Shown piece after piece: positions 1 through 13,039 of a stretch of DNA of 64,000 nucleotides. The stretch comes from Adiantum capillus-veneris (lineage: Eukaryota > Streptophyta > Polypodiopsida > Polypodiales > Pteridaceae), in contig CM043942.1 of the NCBI GenBank assembly GCA_014529385.2, positions 32,333,469-32,397,468 on the forward strand, in the 5' to 3' direction. The translations under genes and the position numbers were made by a program. Below the pieces are notes generated by a model that had not been told where the DNA came from, searched no databases, and saw only the letters and a program-made list of their open reading frames with translations. The first letter of the stretch is position 1. Every line of letters begins with the position of its first letter.

Positions 1-836
1 ATGTTTACATGTCTTTGATCTGGCACACGGTGAGTCATTTCTTTGTTTGATGAGAAAGTGGGACGAGCTTGGTTTCTCCACCGCATGTGGCCCTTCTTCA
101 AATACCACACCTTGATTGCTAAGTATTTTCTTTGCCTCTGGATCATAGAGCCTATAAGCCTTAAAATCTTCATTGTATCCGAGAAATACACACTTCTTGC
201 TTTTGGCTTCTAACTTAATTCTTTGTGAATCAAGACTATGTGCATAATAGAAACACCCAAAAGTTTTGAAATGCAAGACTGAAGGCTTCTTACTAGAGTA
301 GGATTCTTGAGGTGTTTTCCCTTTCAAAACCTTTTTGTAGCTTTCATTGAGAATGTACATTGTTGTACTCACTGCTTCTATCCAAAAGGAATCTGGCATA
401 TCCTTGTCTTTTAGCATGCATCATGCCATCTGTGCCACCATTCGATTGCAACCATCCACAACTGCATTTTGTTGTGGTGTGTGAGATGTAGCAAGATGAC
501 GTTTGATGCCATGCTCATTGTAGTAACTGTCAAATACATTTGATATAAATTCTCCTCCTCTATATGTGTGAAGGCTTCTTAACCTTCATTTCTGTTTTCT
601 TGCTGGGCGGACGAAGAGTAGTGGAACGAAGGGAGAAGCGTTTTTCTGTGGAGATCTTTCTGGCCGTATTCAAATTGTGCCCGGTGCCACACTTTAAATT
701 TACCAAAAGCTTCACACTTTTACAAATTGAATACACCCACATCTTTCTACTAAAGTCATCGACTAACAGGAAGAAATAGAAAGATCCACCCAAAGCAAAC
801 GTAGACATTTTACCACAAAGATCTGCATGTACCAAC
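1..836 (-). pseudogene. Ty1/copia integrase fragment, decayed
   Basis: On the minus strand the sequence reads as the integrase core of a copia polyprotein. The upstream part (about 836-730) gives HADLCGKM and then a LVDDFSRKMWVY stretch, the usual start of the copia catalytic core. A frameshift follows near 715, and the next frame (about 715-650) gives a KFKVWHRAQFEYGQK-like stretch. From about 560 down to 1 it reads GGEF, then TSHTPQQNAV (where functional copies have NGVAER), then SFWIEAV and FGCFYYAH. An in-frame stop lies after MVAQMA. The first catalytic Asp and the GGEF region are visible, but the glutamate position has decayed (NAVVDG). It runs off the left edge of the window and ends abruptly near 840, so it is a truncated relic with no visible LTR. 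Confidence 0.85.
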
Positions 837-839
837 TCT

Positions 840-3030
840 AGAGAATGCAGACATATTGCAATATTCCCCCAAGCTCGTATGATGATAGCATATCATCACT
901 AGTTTGGTAACATAACATGACATAAAAGTGTCCTTTGAGGGTTTTGGGAAAAAATTTAATACTCCTTGTATATGTGTGGAGTTTCAAGCATATTTACATT
1001 GAAATTGACGCTAAGAACCCATTCAACATGGGAAAATATAAGTATCATGCATATTTCTTGATTCCTAGGTCATAACAAGTTGTCAAAGTTAATGTAGTGC
1101 TGCATTTGACTAAAAACTGCATATTTGCACGATCAACCCTATGCTACACCACATAGAGAATTTTTCATGCAACCAATCTATTTTTCTTGTTAACTTCAAT
1201 GGGTTCCTAATGTATGTATAAGGTTGCTAAAGCCTCACATTTTTCTGATTGTGCATACAATCAAGTACAAAAAAGTTGCATTTTTTTTAGTCTGCATGCC
1301 TATCACATCGGTGTTTGCATGACTACACCCATATTCACTCATATATATGTTTTGTATCAATACAACTTGGTAAGTCCCCTCATACTAACATCCACAAAGC
1401 ATCAAAAACATCCAACCATGTTTTCTTATGAAAAATCTAGCCATAACTACTAAGCCCAAAAATTGCAGGAATGAAAAAATTGGCTTCCACATTTTGGCCA
1501 TATGTCATTATCTTTGAAAAGTATGTAGTTATAGCCAAATTGGTATTGTATGCTTTTTTTTGGGCCTAAGCTACAAATTGACCATGTTCATTGAAGAAAT
1601 TGAGCAATATTTGACATGATACATTTCTAAATCAAAATGAGTCCGATTTTTGTAAAATGGATTCCTTTCTCGACTTTGTGTTGTTAGCTATGGGGGTATT
1701 AGGTGCCCAAAAACTCGAGAAAGATGCATACATAGTGACGAGTCTATATGTACGATCAAACTTGCCTTTCTATTATATATACATTGCCAAAAGGACCTCA
1801 AGGCGAGTAAAGGCCCCCATCTAGCTGGCAGCCACCGACTCGATAGGTGTGTGCCACTTTGCTCGTAGAGCCTCGACGATGTCATGACACATGCTCTTTA
1901 CTCCCCTCATGTCGCTTAGCTAGGTGCTCTGAGTCTTCTCAGGAAGTGCTGTAAATTGCAACCAGTCTCCCAGGGTGCGAGGTGGACCCTCTGCCATAGG
2001 ACCCCATGAGACATGGGGTCTACTGCTAACCATGTGACCTTGCTGTGTGCTGACCAAAGGGTTCCATGTAAGAGGAGAGGTTGGCTCATGCGCTCCTCAG
2101 TGCATGTGGATTGGTGTTGCTCAAGTCTCCCCCTCAGCTACTAACTTTGATCAAAGTGTAAAATTCATCCATAAATCTACATGGCATGATTTTCATAAAT
2201 AGGCCATAACTTCAAATACATAGAGTATCCAAGGTCTATGTAAATCTAAGGACCATGCTCATTTTTCATGTAAATAATCATGCCACTTAGGTATCTTTAG
2301 TTGTGACTCTTGAATTGATAGAGTGAGAAGCCATGTCCTTAGTAGTATCGGAGTAAGTGTCTACTCCCTCCTCAATGATGGCAAAGAGCTCATCCCCTTG
2401 ATTGACACTCTCTGCAGTAGAAGCCCGGTTCTCAACATCTCTAACTGATCTTATATTTATTAGCACTCTACCTAACCTAAGGCTAAAAAAGGTTTCAAAT
2501 TCAAAACTTGAACTGATTGTTAACAAGTTGGCTCAATTGATTGTCAGATCTCTTGTTGTCCACAATAGTTTGCACCTCTAATTTTCTTCAAAGCACTTCT
2601 ATGCAGTATTTAAGTTCTCTAATTGTACTCTGTGGCTAACCTAATTTTGATAAGGAAATCCTAGATAATGCTTGAAATCTGTAAAAAGGTTTGTAAAGCC
2701 TTTGAAACTTTTTTTGCTCGTATCTTGGCCTCTGGTGTATATTTTTGGCCCAAACTTGAGATGGGAGTTGTACTCAAGTAGGTCTACAAGCTTATCAAGT
2801 CAATATACCAGTGTGAGGAGAAATCCCAAGATTATGAGAGTTATGCTTTTTTTTTTTTTGGGGCAAAACTCACAATTGTGGACGATTGTATTAGAAAGCC
2901 ACCAAAAAATTACAAATAAGATTGGTTACATCAAAGAAGTATCTCACTCCTTCGTTCAAGCGGATGCCCTAAGCCACTCATACGAGCTTTGCCTTTTTCC
3001 TTATGTTTTACTAAACTCAATTCCTCATGG
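840..3030. other. no recognisable gene
   Basis: I see no gene or element domain in this 2.2-kb stretch. It is AT-rich from 840 to 1690 and more balanced from 1690 to 2160. Open frames here are short and do not resemble known families. A run of T lies near 2850-2861. Confidence 0.5.
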
Positions 3031-3032
3031 TT

Positions 3033-3081
3033 AAACCCTCATTCCTCATCAACTTGAGTGCTTTGCGTCAGCCCTTTCTCT
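3033..3081 (+). promoter_or_regulatory. possible eS21 promoter/5'-UTR elements
   Basis: AAACCCT at 3033-3039 matches the core of the plant telo box found in many ribosomal-protein promoters, although the final AA is missing. CCCTTTCTCT at 3072-3081 resembles a 5' oligopyrimidine tract and would place the transcript start about 40 nt before the ATG at 3113. No convincing TATA box was seen. Role and start site are inferred from the motifs and the position only. Confidence 0.35.
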
Positions 3082-3112
3082 GCGAGGAGGAGCCTGGTAT
3101 CCAAGCAAAAAC

Positions 3113-4085
<973 letters not shown>

Positions 4086-4880
4086 CTTTAGTGGGCAAGC
4101 TCTTAACTCTTTATCAATGTTTTGTCTCCTTGAGCAAAAGGATTTTAGATTTTAATGACTTTCAAGCTGTGCTTGGAAAGCTCTTACTCTGTGAACAAAT
4201 TTTGAATTTGATGACTTGTCTCTTCTAGACTCTACTTGTGAGTGAACTTTCTTTAATTCAAAAGGCTTTTTAATTTTGATGACTTAACTGATTGTGCCCT
4301 TGCCCCCATTTAGCTGTGTGCACGTTGTTTCTATGTCTTAAGCTTCCACACTCATATTGTTTTTTTGGTGCCCCCATAATTGTCAACAATGTCGGATAAG
4401 TTGAGATTATTATTTGATGTTCTCTGTTACAAAGGCTAGGTCTGTAACGCAAATGTACATCCACGACGTTCTGAGGATGTAGTGTCAACATTATCAGGTC
4501 CGTGGCATCTCCTTCATGAGGAATCTGCCCAAAGATAAAGAAAATCATTAAGTGGTCAAACCATTGCCATGTCTATTTTTGTTTGATTCATGCAGGCAAT
4601 CAATCTATTATTTTTAAAGTTGAAGCACACATTCTAGGTTCACCTCCCAGAAAATTCAAACATTGAATTGTTATTGATGGATCGTTTGAATTTGACAAGA
4701 AATCTTTGGCGACCCTGATTTTCTTCTTGGATGCAAATCATTGCATGTTCTTATGCACATATTTTGAAAGTAGTCTTGTTTTTGAATGGCAATAATGCTT
4801 TTTCAGTTTGTGGACATCATTATCTCGATTATTGTAGAGAATGTTGATACTACAGCTCATGTGGACCGTTTTAAAACTCA
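4086..4880. other. eS21 3' region, no further gene
   Basis: Downstream of the eS21 stop. It presumably holds the 3' UTR, but I see no clear AATAAA signal. Nothing else is recognisable up to the PPR relic. Confidence 0.4.
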
Positions 4881-6430
4881 AGCAAACGTTAAGAAAAGCG
4901 AGAATGACCAATACAAGTGAAACCTCCGGGATTGCCAGCCAAGCTTGCTGTCTAGGCTCTGCCAAAGCGTGCATGAGCGAACGTAGTGTGCCATGGTTGC
5001 CGAATGGCTTGGCGTTCAAGGTGCATGCATAGGTGATTGAAGCTTAGAAATGCCTTCACTTTGCAAGTGCTATAGACAACCCAAAACTTCTTTGCCATAG
5101 TCATGTTGCGGCAAAAAATGCAGTCCAAGAGATGACACTCATCATTGGAAGCTCATGAACGAATTTAAATCCGAGTGACGTACATCCATTGAAGACTCGA
5201 GCGAAAGTGACTGCAGTTGGGAAGGTGCCCTCTTGTCACGTCCACCGAAAGCATCTACCAGATCTTACTTGGCAAGCCATTCTTGGGCATACCCTTCTGA
5301 AAGTGCATTCTAAGGGGCTTCATCTTAAGAAACCCTCTCTTGGCATTTTGTGGAACCAACTCAGAGCCTCCTTGCCACACCCATATTGGGCACATCCCGC
5401 AATGAACATGCTGCAAGTGAAGACATCTGAACAAGAAGCTCATCAACAACTTTTCCTGCTTTTGTGCGGATGCTGCATTTGTCATACATGTCGATCGGAA
5501 CTACCAAGCAAGTCACGTTTCTGCAACAGCCCGTGACTAGCAATCTCAAAAGTCAAAACGGAGTCTCTTGTCCACGTCAACTTCTTGTACATTGCCACAG
5601 GGATTGAAGGTGCATGCATAGGTGATCTAAGACATGTTTCTGCATCATCAGCCCCTAACTAGCAATCTCATCGTGTGTTTTTCCACTCTTATCAAGGTAT
5701 TGTGCAATGCCACAATACTTACACATAGGTGGTTGCATTCAGAGAAAGGCCTTCACTTAATAGAGCAGCCCAATGCCTCCTTGCCACAACCATGTTGAGC
5801 ATATATTACAATCAATGCGGTCCAAGTGACGACATTTTGGACACAAAGCTGATGAAGATAATCTTTTGATTTTGAGGATGCACATTTCAGCAAATATGTC
5901 AACCAAAAGCACTGCAAGCGTGAGTTCTCTCACCAAGTCAAGACCTTGTGTAGTGCCACAGGCCTTCAATTCACAAGCACAAAGTGATTGCATCTTGAAA
6001 TAGGCCTTCACTCTATGTCTGCTGAAACATATCCAAAAACCAATGGACTCCAAGAGGTGGCATTCGAGACGTGAAGCTCATCGGTTGACAACAACTTTTC
6101 ATGCTGTTGTGAGACGCCGCATGTGGCATACATGTTGATCAAGGAACCACCAAGCAAGGCATGTTTTTGTGACAGCCCTTGACCAGCAATCTATAGGGAT
6201 TTTTGCAACAGCTGTGACAAGCAATCTCAACATGAATTCTATCACCCACGTCTACATCATTGCCCATAGCTTTGTCAAAATGACCATAGCTTTGTCTACA
6301 TCATTGCCCATAGCTTTGTCCAAAGCTTGCCTTCTGTAAGTACATTCCAAGAGGCTTCATCTCGCAAGAAAACTTTGCATTTGTTGTCACAAATTGTTGA
6401 CATGTCAAGCCATTGAAGAACGGAGCGAAC
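4880..6430 (-). pseudogene. pentatricopeptide repeat (PPR) protein pseudogene
   Basis: Read on the minus strand, several PPR units appear in shifting frames. Near 6200-6110 is EIAGQGLSQKHALLGG followed by SLINMYATCG, then NATSWSPLVFGY. Near 5990-5930 is LKACGTTQGLDLVREL. Near 5840-5770 is VTWTALIVIYAQHGCGKEAL. Near 5550-5480 is EIASHGLLQKRDLLGSS, then IDMYDKCS. Near 5420-5370 is a CAQYGCGKEAL-type run, and near 5140-5085 is VISWTAF, then QHDYGKEVLGCL. These are the hallmark segments of plant organelle RNA-binding PPR proteins of the PLS class. Stops and frameshifts separate the units, and no start, C-terminal E/DYW domain or transit peptide can be recognised. It is a dead fragment of at least four to five repeats. 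Confidence 0.85.
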
Positions 6431-6439
6431 CTGCAGATC

Positions 6440-8130
6440 TCGATCGAGGGGCCTAAACTCTAGAAGCAGTAGAAGAAACAGGAATTCTCACCAGCTTGTA
6501 GATCCTCACCGAGTGGGCCCAATTTTAAAGAAGTTTCAACCAACTTATGGGACCCCATTCAATGGGGGCCCAAGTCACTAGAAGTAAAGCAAGCCAAATG
6601 ATTTTAGAACTTGAAGCTTTCCATGTAACTACTTTTCATGGCCAAGGACCTTTAAATATGAGCCCTTGGCTCATTCTTTGGCATGCTTCTGGGAGAAGGT
6701 GCAGAGGATGGAGTACCGGCATTGTAATGAGTTCAAGAAGTATAAAGAAATACCGAAAGGGGCAACAAGGTTTGGGGCTAGTGCTCTCTTGGGGTGGAAC
6801 TCCGTCACTCCGCGTTTCGTGTGTCGTGCATCTCTTTCAATTCAGTTGTCAGCTGCAGCGGAATTGAAATCGTGAAGATCTAGTTTTACACTTCCACAAT
6901 CCTTCTACTTCGTTCCTTGCATTAGTGATTCCTTTTAGCTTAGATGATGGTTCCTTTTACTTTCCCTTGAAGAGAGGGGCTGAGAGAATGCAACAGAGAT
7001 GTGGAGAGTGAGAGAGAAAGAGAGAGAAGAGAAGAGCGACACCCGATGGGGTCCCAACCAACCCTCTCAAGGGGCCCCCACACTGTTGCCGATGTGGTAT
7101 TTGCTTTAGATTGCGTAAATGGAATATACACACAATGCAATACACCAATTGCAAACTCTACTGACTCGAATGATTACTGTAGCCACGATAACTCCTCATA
7201 AAGAGGCATCTCCGGAGCTAATTTGATGCACCTTGGATCCTTCTCGATGTGGGATTACGATGGCCACCAAGGGGCTGATTGCACTCTTGATGTGAGAGGA
7301 ATGAAGAGATGAAAACGCAGATCTCGATAATGGACAACAATGGAGCACTCGATGACGGCGAGGGAATGGTCGAGGTGAGGACTCAATTGGCTGCCGAAGT
7401 ACCGGGCCGCAATGGGAAACAAGTGAGGGCCCATCCGAGCCACTTTCCCACAAGGGGAAGTGCTGAACACAGAAAACGCTGGCTTGATTTGCTGTTTGGA
7501 CAGCGCGAGGGCTGAATTATGCAATCGCACGGCGCCAAGTGCTGAAATCTGCACGACGCTGCTGGTTGAAAACATCAAGGAAAAGCTGGTTGGTCTTGAA
7601 AATGTTGGTTGAATCTGGCTTGCAATTAGTGCTGACAAAATCTGAATGGAAATGCTCCCTGAAAGATCCTTATAGGTGAACTTTGCAAGTTATAAACTTA
7701 TTAGGTCTTAGGTAGGGCAAGTATCCACCCACTTACCCAACAATAAATCAATAAATTGATTTATCAAAATTGATTGAAGGGGTCCAGGTTCGAGTGAAAC
7801 TGTCGCACATCTACCCTGTTCGGAATCCTATCGACATGGAGAATGGCTCGTTGGATTCCTCTAACCTAAAACTATATGCTCATTGTGCCAAATGACCACC
7901 GTAGTGTAATAACATATGTCCAAATGTGTGTACAAACCATTTATGCAAGAGGGCTCTAAAACTGGAAAACCTAATCTAATGGATTTGTCCGAACATGGAG
8001 GTCCTACGAACAGGCTCACAAAATTGCCGATATTAATCCTCATAGGATTCTAGACACTCATAATTAGGAAGAAGATAAAAACTGGCTTGGAAGTCGATGA
8101 AGCATGTCCATGTGACACACAGAGCCGTGT
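6440..8130. other. no gene; may include the chromovirus 3' LTR
   Basis: No coding domain is recognised. A purine-rich GA tract lies at 7000-7035. The right-hand part (to 8140) lies just beyond the putative polypurine tract of the minus-strand chromovirus and should contain its 3' LTR, but no matching 5' LTR copy was found to set its far end. Confidence 0.4.
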
Positions 8131-8140
8131 GCACGTGACA

Positions 8141-8153
8141 TCCCTCCTGCTTA
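8141..8153 (-). other. putative polypurine tract and LTR boundary
   Basis: On the minus strand this reads TAAGCAGGAGGGA and is followed directly by TGTCACGTGC, the form expected of a polypurine primer next to a 3' LTR starting TG. It lies just after the chromodomain stop, the usual position. Confidence 0.5.
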
Positions 8154-8197
8154 AGGTGAGGTACGGGTATTGATCTACATGGCCTCCTTGTTTGAGC

Positions 8198-8449
8198 CTA
8201 ACAACTCTGGTAATCGGTGAATAACTCCTCATCCACCCAAGCTGCTTCGTGGGTCCCTCGATCCTTAAACTTCAGGAAGTATTGTCTTGTTTGCTTCTTT
8301 ATTCCGTGCTTGAACCAGTGCAAAAGGATCTGCTCCGGCTCCATAACTTCGGCTTCATCAATTATCTCCGTTTGCTCCTCGTTTGGGACAATCCTTGGAG
8401 GTTCACCCTGAAACAATTTAAGCCAAGAAACATGGAAAACATTATCCAT
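8198..8449 (-). pseudogene. chromovirus integrase tail with chromodomain
   Basis: The segment opens with NVFHVSWLKLFQGEPPRI, the typical end of a chromovirus integrase. A chromodomain-like stretch follows: PEQILLHWFKHGI, then QYFLKFKDRGTHEAAWVDEE, and a stop after TDYQSC. Chromodomains of this group are thought to guide integration towards marked chromatin. Just upstream a short direct duplication (GTTTTCCAT twice, about 8420-8465) introduces a stop, so this piece is cut off from the rest of the integrase. Confidence 0.8.
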
Positions 8450-9269
8450 TATCCAAGAAGATGGAAAACGTCATTTACTTTTTTGACGATAGTAAATGGA
8501 TCATACATACAAAAAGAGAGTTTAGGATACCTCTTACCACCTTGCTTGAGACATTGCTTCATCATCCTTAAAAACACCCAGTCACCCTCCTTGAATGAGA
8601 CATCTTGCCAATGCTTATTAGCATGCCTAGAATAGGACTCTTGGGCCTTGCTTAGCTGAAGCTTAACACTCTCAAGTACCTCCGAATAGGTTTGACTAAC
8701 ACAATTAGCATCATGAACTTTGGAAATTGACCTAGTCAACAAAGATTGAAAAGGTCGGCCAAATGCCGCCTCATAAGGAGTGCGACCAATTGCACTAGAA
8801 AACGAATCATTGAGGACAGCCTGAATGAATGGCAAATATTGCTCCCACTTAGATTGCTTATCATGCACATACGATTTGAGAACATCAAATGCCAATTGGT
8901 TGTAAATTTCAGTTTGTCCACTAGATTGTGGATGAAACATATGAAAAGTTTAACTTAGTGCCAAATTTTTCAAACAAAGCACGCCAAAAATGGAATGTGA
9001 ACTTAGTATCACGATCCGACACAATAGACTTGGGTAGAACACACAATGGATACCATTGCTTGATAAACAACCGTGCAACATCCTGTGCAGTAACATTGGC
9101 CTTGCAAGGGATTAACATGCAAAATTTGCTAAACTTATCAATGATGGTTAGACATTGTGTGTTCCATGCAAACGTGAAGGAGGAAAATTAGTTACAAAAT
9201 CCATACTTATGTCTTCAAATGGTCTGTCAGGGATAGGCAACGACATGAGTAGCCCTTGTTGCTTACCAT
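8449..9269 (-). pseudogene. chromovirus integrase core
   Basis: Reading down from 9269: GKQQGLLMSLPIPDRPFEDI, then SMDFVTNFP (first catalytic Asp), a decayed middle, VSDRDTKF (second Asp) and FGTKLNFS. After a frameshift near 8930 come FHPQSSGQTE (catalytic Glu), then WEQYLPFIQAV and RTPYEAAFG. All three D, D and E residues can be seen, but stops and at least two frameshifts break the frame. The missing N-terminal zinc finger is found at 18959-19200, beyond the inserted element. Confidence 0.88.
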
Positions 9270-9649
9270 TGTTACAGGCATTGATGCCTCAGTAACAGTT
9301 CAATATTTACATGTAGAGACAGTAACTAAGGTTGTAGCTTTGGGCTCTAAGGGTGTATTTACACCATTACTTTGGAAGTTGTAACTAGACGGTCATGTGA
9401 AGGTAGAAAGGTTCTTCTTAGTTCTTGACGCTGTTTTGCAGTTCGGCAGTTAGCTTCTCTCTTATGCAGTCACACTGCTCTCGGTGCTGTTTGTAAGCGC
9501 TTGTGGATTGATGAACAGTGATTAATGCAATCCGTTCTCTTCTCTATTCAATGTGTTCTTCAGTATTCTATTATGCAGTAGTATAGTGTAGCATGCAGTT
9601 TTACTATGTACATGTACTGAAATACTGTTCGGGTGGCTAGCCCCTAACA
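9270..9649 (+). repeat. 5' LTR of the nested Athila/Tat-type element
   Basis: 380 bp, starting TGTTACAGGCATTGATGCC and ending GCCCCTAACA. It matches 18576-18953 along its whole length. The ends are the short inverted repeat TGTTA/TAACA. Confidence 0.95.
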
Positions 9650-9652
9650 CTT

Positions 9653-9664
9653 TGGCGATGTTGC
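9653..9664 (+). other. primer binding site, tRNA-Asp-like, degenerate
   Basis: TGGCGATGTTGC begins three bases after the LTR and resembles the TGGCGCCGTTGCC primer site of Athila/Tat elements, with mismatches. Confidence 0.6.
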
Positions 9665-9973
9665 TTTCGGTTCGAGTTCAGCCTAAACCATATGGCAGTC
9701 ATGAATAAATCAGGGAACTGATATGCAAGTGGACATAGACCACCTGAGGGAATTCTCAAATTCGGTAACCCCGCAGGAAGAGTCTGAAGAATATGCAACC
9801 AAATTCTTGGAGGAGTTCTTCTCGAATCTACCAGGGGAAGTCAAAATTGCAATAGCTGACAAGGTAGTTACTTCATTTTTACCTTTTGGGACATGCAATT
9901 TACCTTCATGTTACAGTCTGTATGAAAGGAAGGTGTTGGTACAGTATTTAAGATAGAAAAGAAGAAACCATGT

Positions 9974-11620
9974 ATGAGTGGGTCAAGGCAAGGGTCCAAT
10001 TTACCACAACACTCATATGGCACAAGGTTTAGACTGAGGAGAGAGTTTGCTGCAAGGGGAAGACAAGAAGAAGAGTCGAGTAGTGATGACCAGGAAGAAC
10101 CTTTAAGGGGCTTGCTACATGAGAAGAAACTGTTGAGGCAGGGACTGAACTGCAAGAACCTGAACACAGACTGCAGGAGACCCATCCTGCAAACCAAGGA
10201 GGCCAACAAGAAACTCCTCCCACAACAGACCCACTTTTGGGACAATTGGTTAATGTACTACTCACTAAGACAATCTTAAGGGCAATAAGACAATTGCAGT
10301 TTTTACCAGCAAGAACAAGTACTTTATCTTTTAATCCACACCTGATAAGAGTACTCAAAACACTTTCGATACCTCCAATGGCTGCACCAAATCCCAAAGT
10401 AGGCGCGACAAAGTTCAGCGGGAAAAAATCCAAAGATGTTGATAGCCATATTGGTCAGTTTCAAACAAGGTGGCTTGCAAGTGGTTATGAGGTGTTACAT
10501 CCGGATGTAGTGAAAAAAGAGCACTTTGCAGCAACACTGCAGGGTAAGGCCATGGATTGGTTCTTGCAATATGGCATGGCAGCTTTTGTTGATTATAATG
10601 ATTTGAGGTAGAGATTTCTATTAAGGTTCAGGGAGGATAAAACACCTAAAGATATTTTGAAGAAGTTGAGGAAATTGAAGCAGAAAGATTTGTTAGTTGA
10701 AGATTATGCACAGAAGTTCAGAAACTTAAATAATAGGTTGGAAGCAGCACAACAACCTTCTATGGAGCAATTGGGAGATTATTTTTGTAAGTGACTCAAA
10801 AAGGAGTTCAGAAGTGCAGTAGCAAGGAGACCCCCGTTAGCAAATGCACAGGGATTTTACTAATTTGGTGGAAGCAACTCTAAGAGCTGAAAGACGATAT
10901 GGAGGTAAGACAGAACTTAAGGAGGAAGAAGAAAAAAATTGAGGACTCAGACTCAGAGTCAGAAGAGTCAGAGTAAAATACTGATGATTCAGATCAGGAT
11001 ACTGAAGTTGACAGTGATAGTGATGAGGAGGAAGATTGGTCAGAAAAGAAGAAGAAGAAGAAAAAGAAAAAGAAGCAGGAAAAGAAGAAGCAGAAGAAAG
11101 ATAAGGGTAAGCATAAGAATGAAAGGAAGCAGTAACTGCAGATTCACTTAGCAAAATCATTCAGGAGAAAATTGCAGACAATTGGAATGAATCAGTTTGG
11201 AATGTCAGGAAAACCATATTGTCAGGTTTGTCAAAGATTTGGTCACGAATATGAAAATTGTTATAATGATCCAAATTTCAGAGAAAGAAGACCTGAGTAT
11301 ATTGCTCAGAAAATGAGGAAGGCAGCTGCAAATGTGGTAGCTCCTTAGGGTGCTAATAGGAGATATCACGGACCTACACCTCAAGGAAGGTTCCAGAATC
11401 CCAATAATTGGGGATATCAAAATAGAAATCAGAACAATATGCAACAGTCACCATGCAATTATTGTGGGGTCATGGGACACATGCAAGACCTAATTGTGAA
11501 CTCTGGTGTAGACATCAAAATGATAGGGGAATCCCTAATATCAAGTACAACAATAACAATAATAATCGACCTCTAGAACAGAATCATCCACTTCCACCAC
11601 AACAGTAGCAGAGACCTTCA
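9974..11620 (+). pseudogene. gag of the Athila/Tat-type element
   Basis: The frame begins MSGSRQGSNLPQHSYGTR at 9974, shifts once near 10125, and continues through ATKFSGKKSKDVDSHIGQF, then WLASGYEVLHP and LQGKAMDWFLQY, which resemble the capsid region of plant gypsy gag. After in-frame stops near 10610 and 10795 comes a Lys/Glu-rich low-complexity stretch (10930-11110). A zinc knuckle CQVCQRFGHEYENC follows at 11220-11261, and a second, frameshifted knuckle starts CNYCGVMGHM near 11453. Gag forms the particle and binds RNA. The stops and shifts make it non-functional. Confidence 0.8.
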
Positions 11621-11635
11621 GGTCACGCTAATTTA

Positions 11636-12748
11636 GTGATTTTGGAAGAGTGGACTGAAGAAGCATGGACTGATGAAGAATTGATTGAGAAAAAAGCAGA
11701 GTTTCCCAAAGAGAAACAACAGACTGATCAGCAGGTGCAGGAGAGCAACCTGACTCAGGAAGCACCTAGGCATTATAATTGTGACTGCACGGCTTGTATC
11801 CTAATTGAGGATATTCCAGAACCGAGTGGATGTATTGATGCCATGGTGGTCACTAGAGCAAAGGCCAAGGTTGGAATTTCTATCTTGGAAGAAGTGGACA
11901 ACCCAGATAGTTTAAACTGGAAAGATCAAAAAGCAGTAAGGACAGGGACACTCAAGGAAGTGCAAGACTCTCAGAGAGGGGGTGTACCACCTGAGGATTG
12001 GAATTTTGTTATAAGATCATTGGATGATCAGGGAAGAAGGACTTCAAACCATAGTACAACTGTAATGCAAGAACAAGTTGGTGGTGATGAATTTTACGAA
12101 GCTTTGTTATCAGCTCAATTAGCCATCACAATGAAGCAAATGTTGAGGCTGGTACTTGCATTTTCACAAAAATTGTTAAAGAGACTTACTAAGGAAGTAG
12201 CAGGAAAGAATCAGAGAACAAGAATGTATACTGAGGAAACTATTTGTGGGGAAGCTTGTGAAGTTCAACCTTTGGATGTTGATTACAAGGTACCAGTAGT
12301 TGGGGCTTCCATTGGAAAAGTGTTTTTCCCTGGTGTACTCTTGGATGGGGGGTGAGGAGTAAATATCCTCTCGTAGTCAACTTGCAAACCTTTGAATCTT
12401 TTGCAGTGGGATCCAACTCCTTTTCAAGTAAAAATGGTAGACCAAAGGCGGATTCAACCTTTGGGAATTTTGAGGAATTTGCAAATCTCAGTTGGGGGAC
12501 TGCAATTTGTAGCCAACTTTGTAGTACTCAGGCTGGAAGAATCTGTTCGTTCTTATCCAATAATGTTGGGAAGACCATGGTTAAGAGCAGCAAGAGTAAA
12601 ACAGCTATGGGATGCAAACTCCATTGTGATCAAAAGAGGTAAGAAGAAAGTCAGAATGCAAATGGATACCAGAAAGGTAATACCACCAGGTTTCAGGGCA
12701 CTACATGCAGAGGGTGAGAACCAATTCATCAGTGGTACATATTTTTAA
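11636..12748 (+). pseudogene. gag-pol linker and retropepsin-like protease
   Basis: A 239-codon open stretch (11636-12355) covers an acidic linker and then IGKVFFPGVLLDGG, a plant Athila/Tat version of the aspartic protease active site (DGGSGVN in related elements). A TGA falls exactly where the residue after DGG should be, and GVNIL follows. A second frame (12392-12748) continues with PLGILRNLQISVGGLQF and YPIMLGRPWLRAARV, the LGRPW block closing the protease fold. The active-site stop would prevent a full-length enzyme. Confidence 0.75.
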
Positions 12749-13039
12749 AGTGGATGTGCAAAAGATAGCAACTAAGTATGTTTTGCAGCATCAGGATGAT
12801 GGATTGAAGTCTTTGAATCAGGAAGCATTGATTGCTCAGGGTAAGTAGTCATCTACCAAATTGGGCAATGAGTTGTTGAAAAATTTTCATATTGAAAACA
12901 AAGAAGAATTGGAAGCTATTGAAGTAGTAAAGCAGGCAGAAAGAGCTTTTGAACATCATATGGAAATAACTGCTACGGTCACTCAGGATGAACTGCAGGA
13001 ACTAAACTTGAACACTCAGGAGTAACCACAAATAGTAAA

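Noticed and set aside
6547-6875. Two overlapping plus-strand ORFs of 106 and 69 codons
   Set aside because: No recognisable motif and no supporting context; probably chance.
7780-7800. tRNA-like B box (GGTTCGAGTGAAACT)
   Set aside because: No A box or cloverleaf can be drawn around it.
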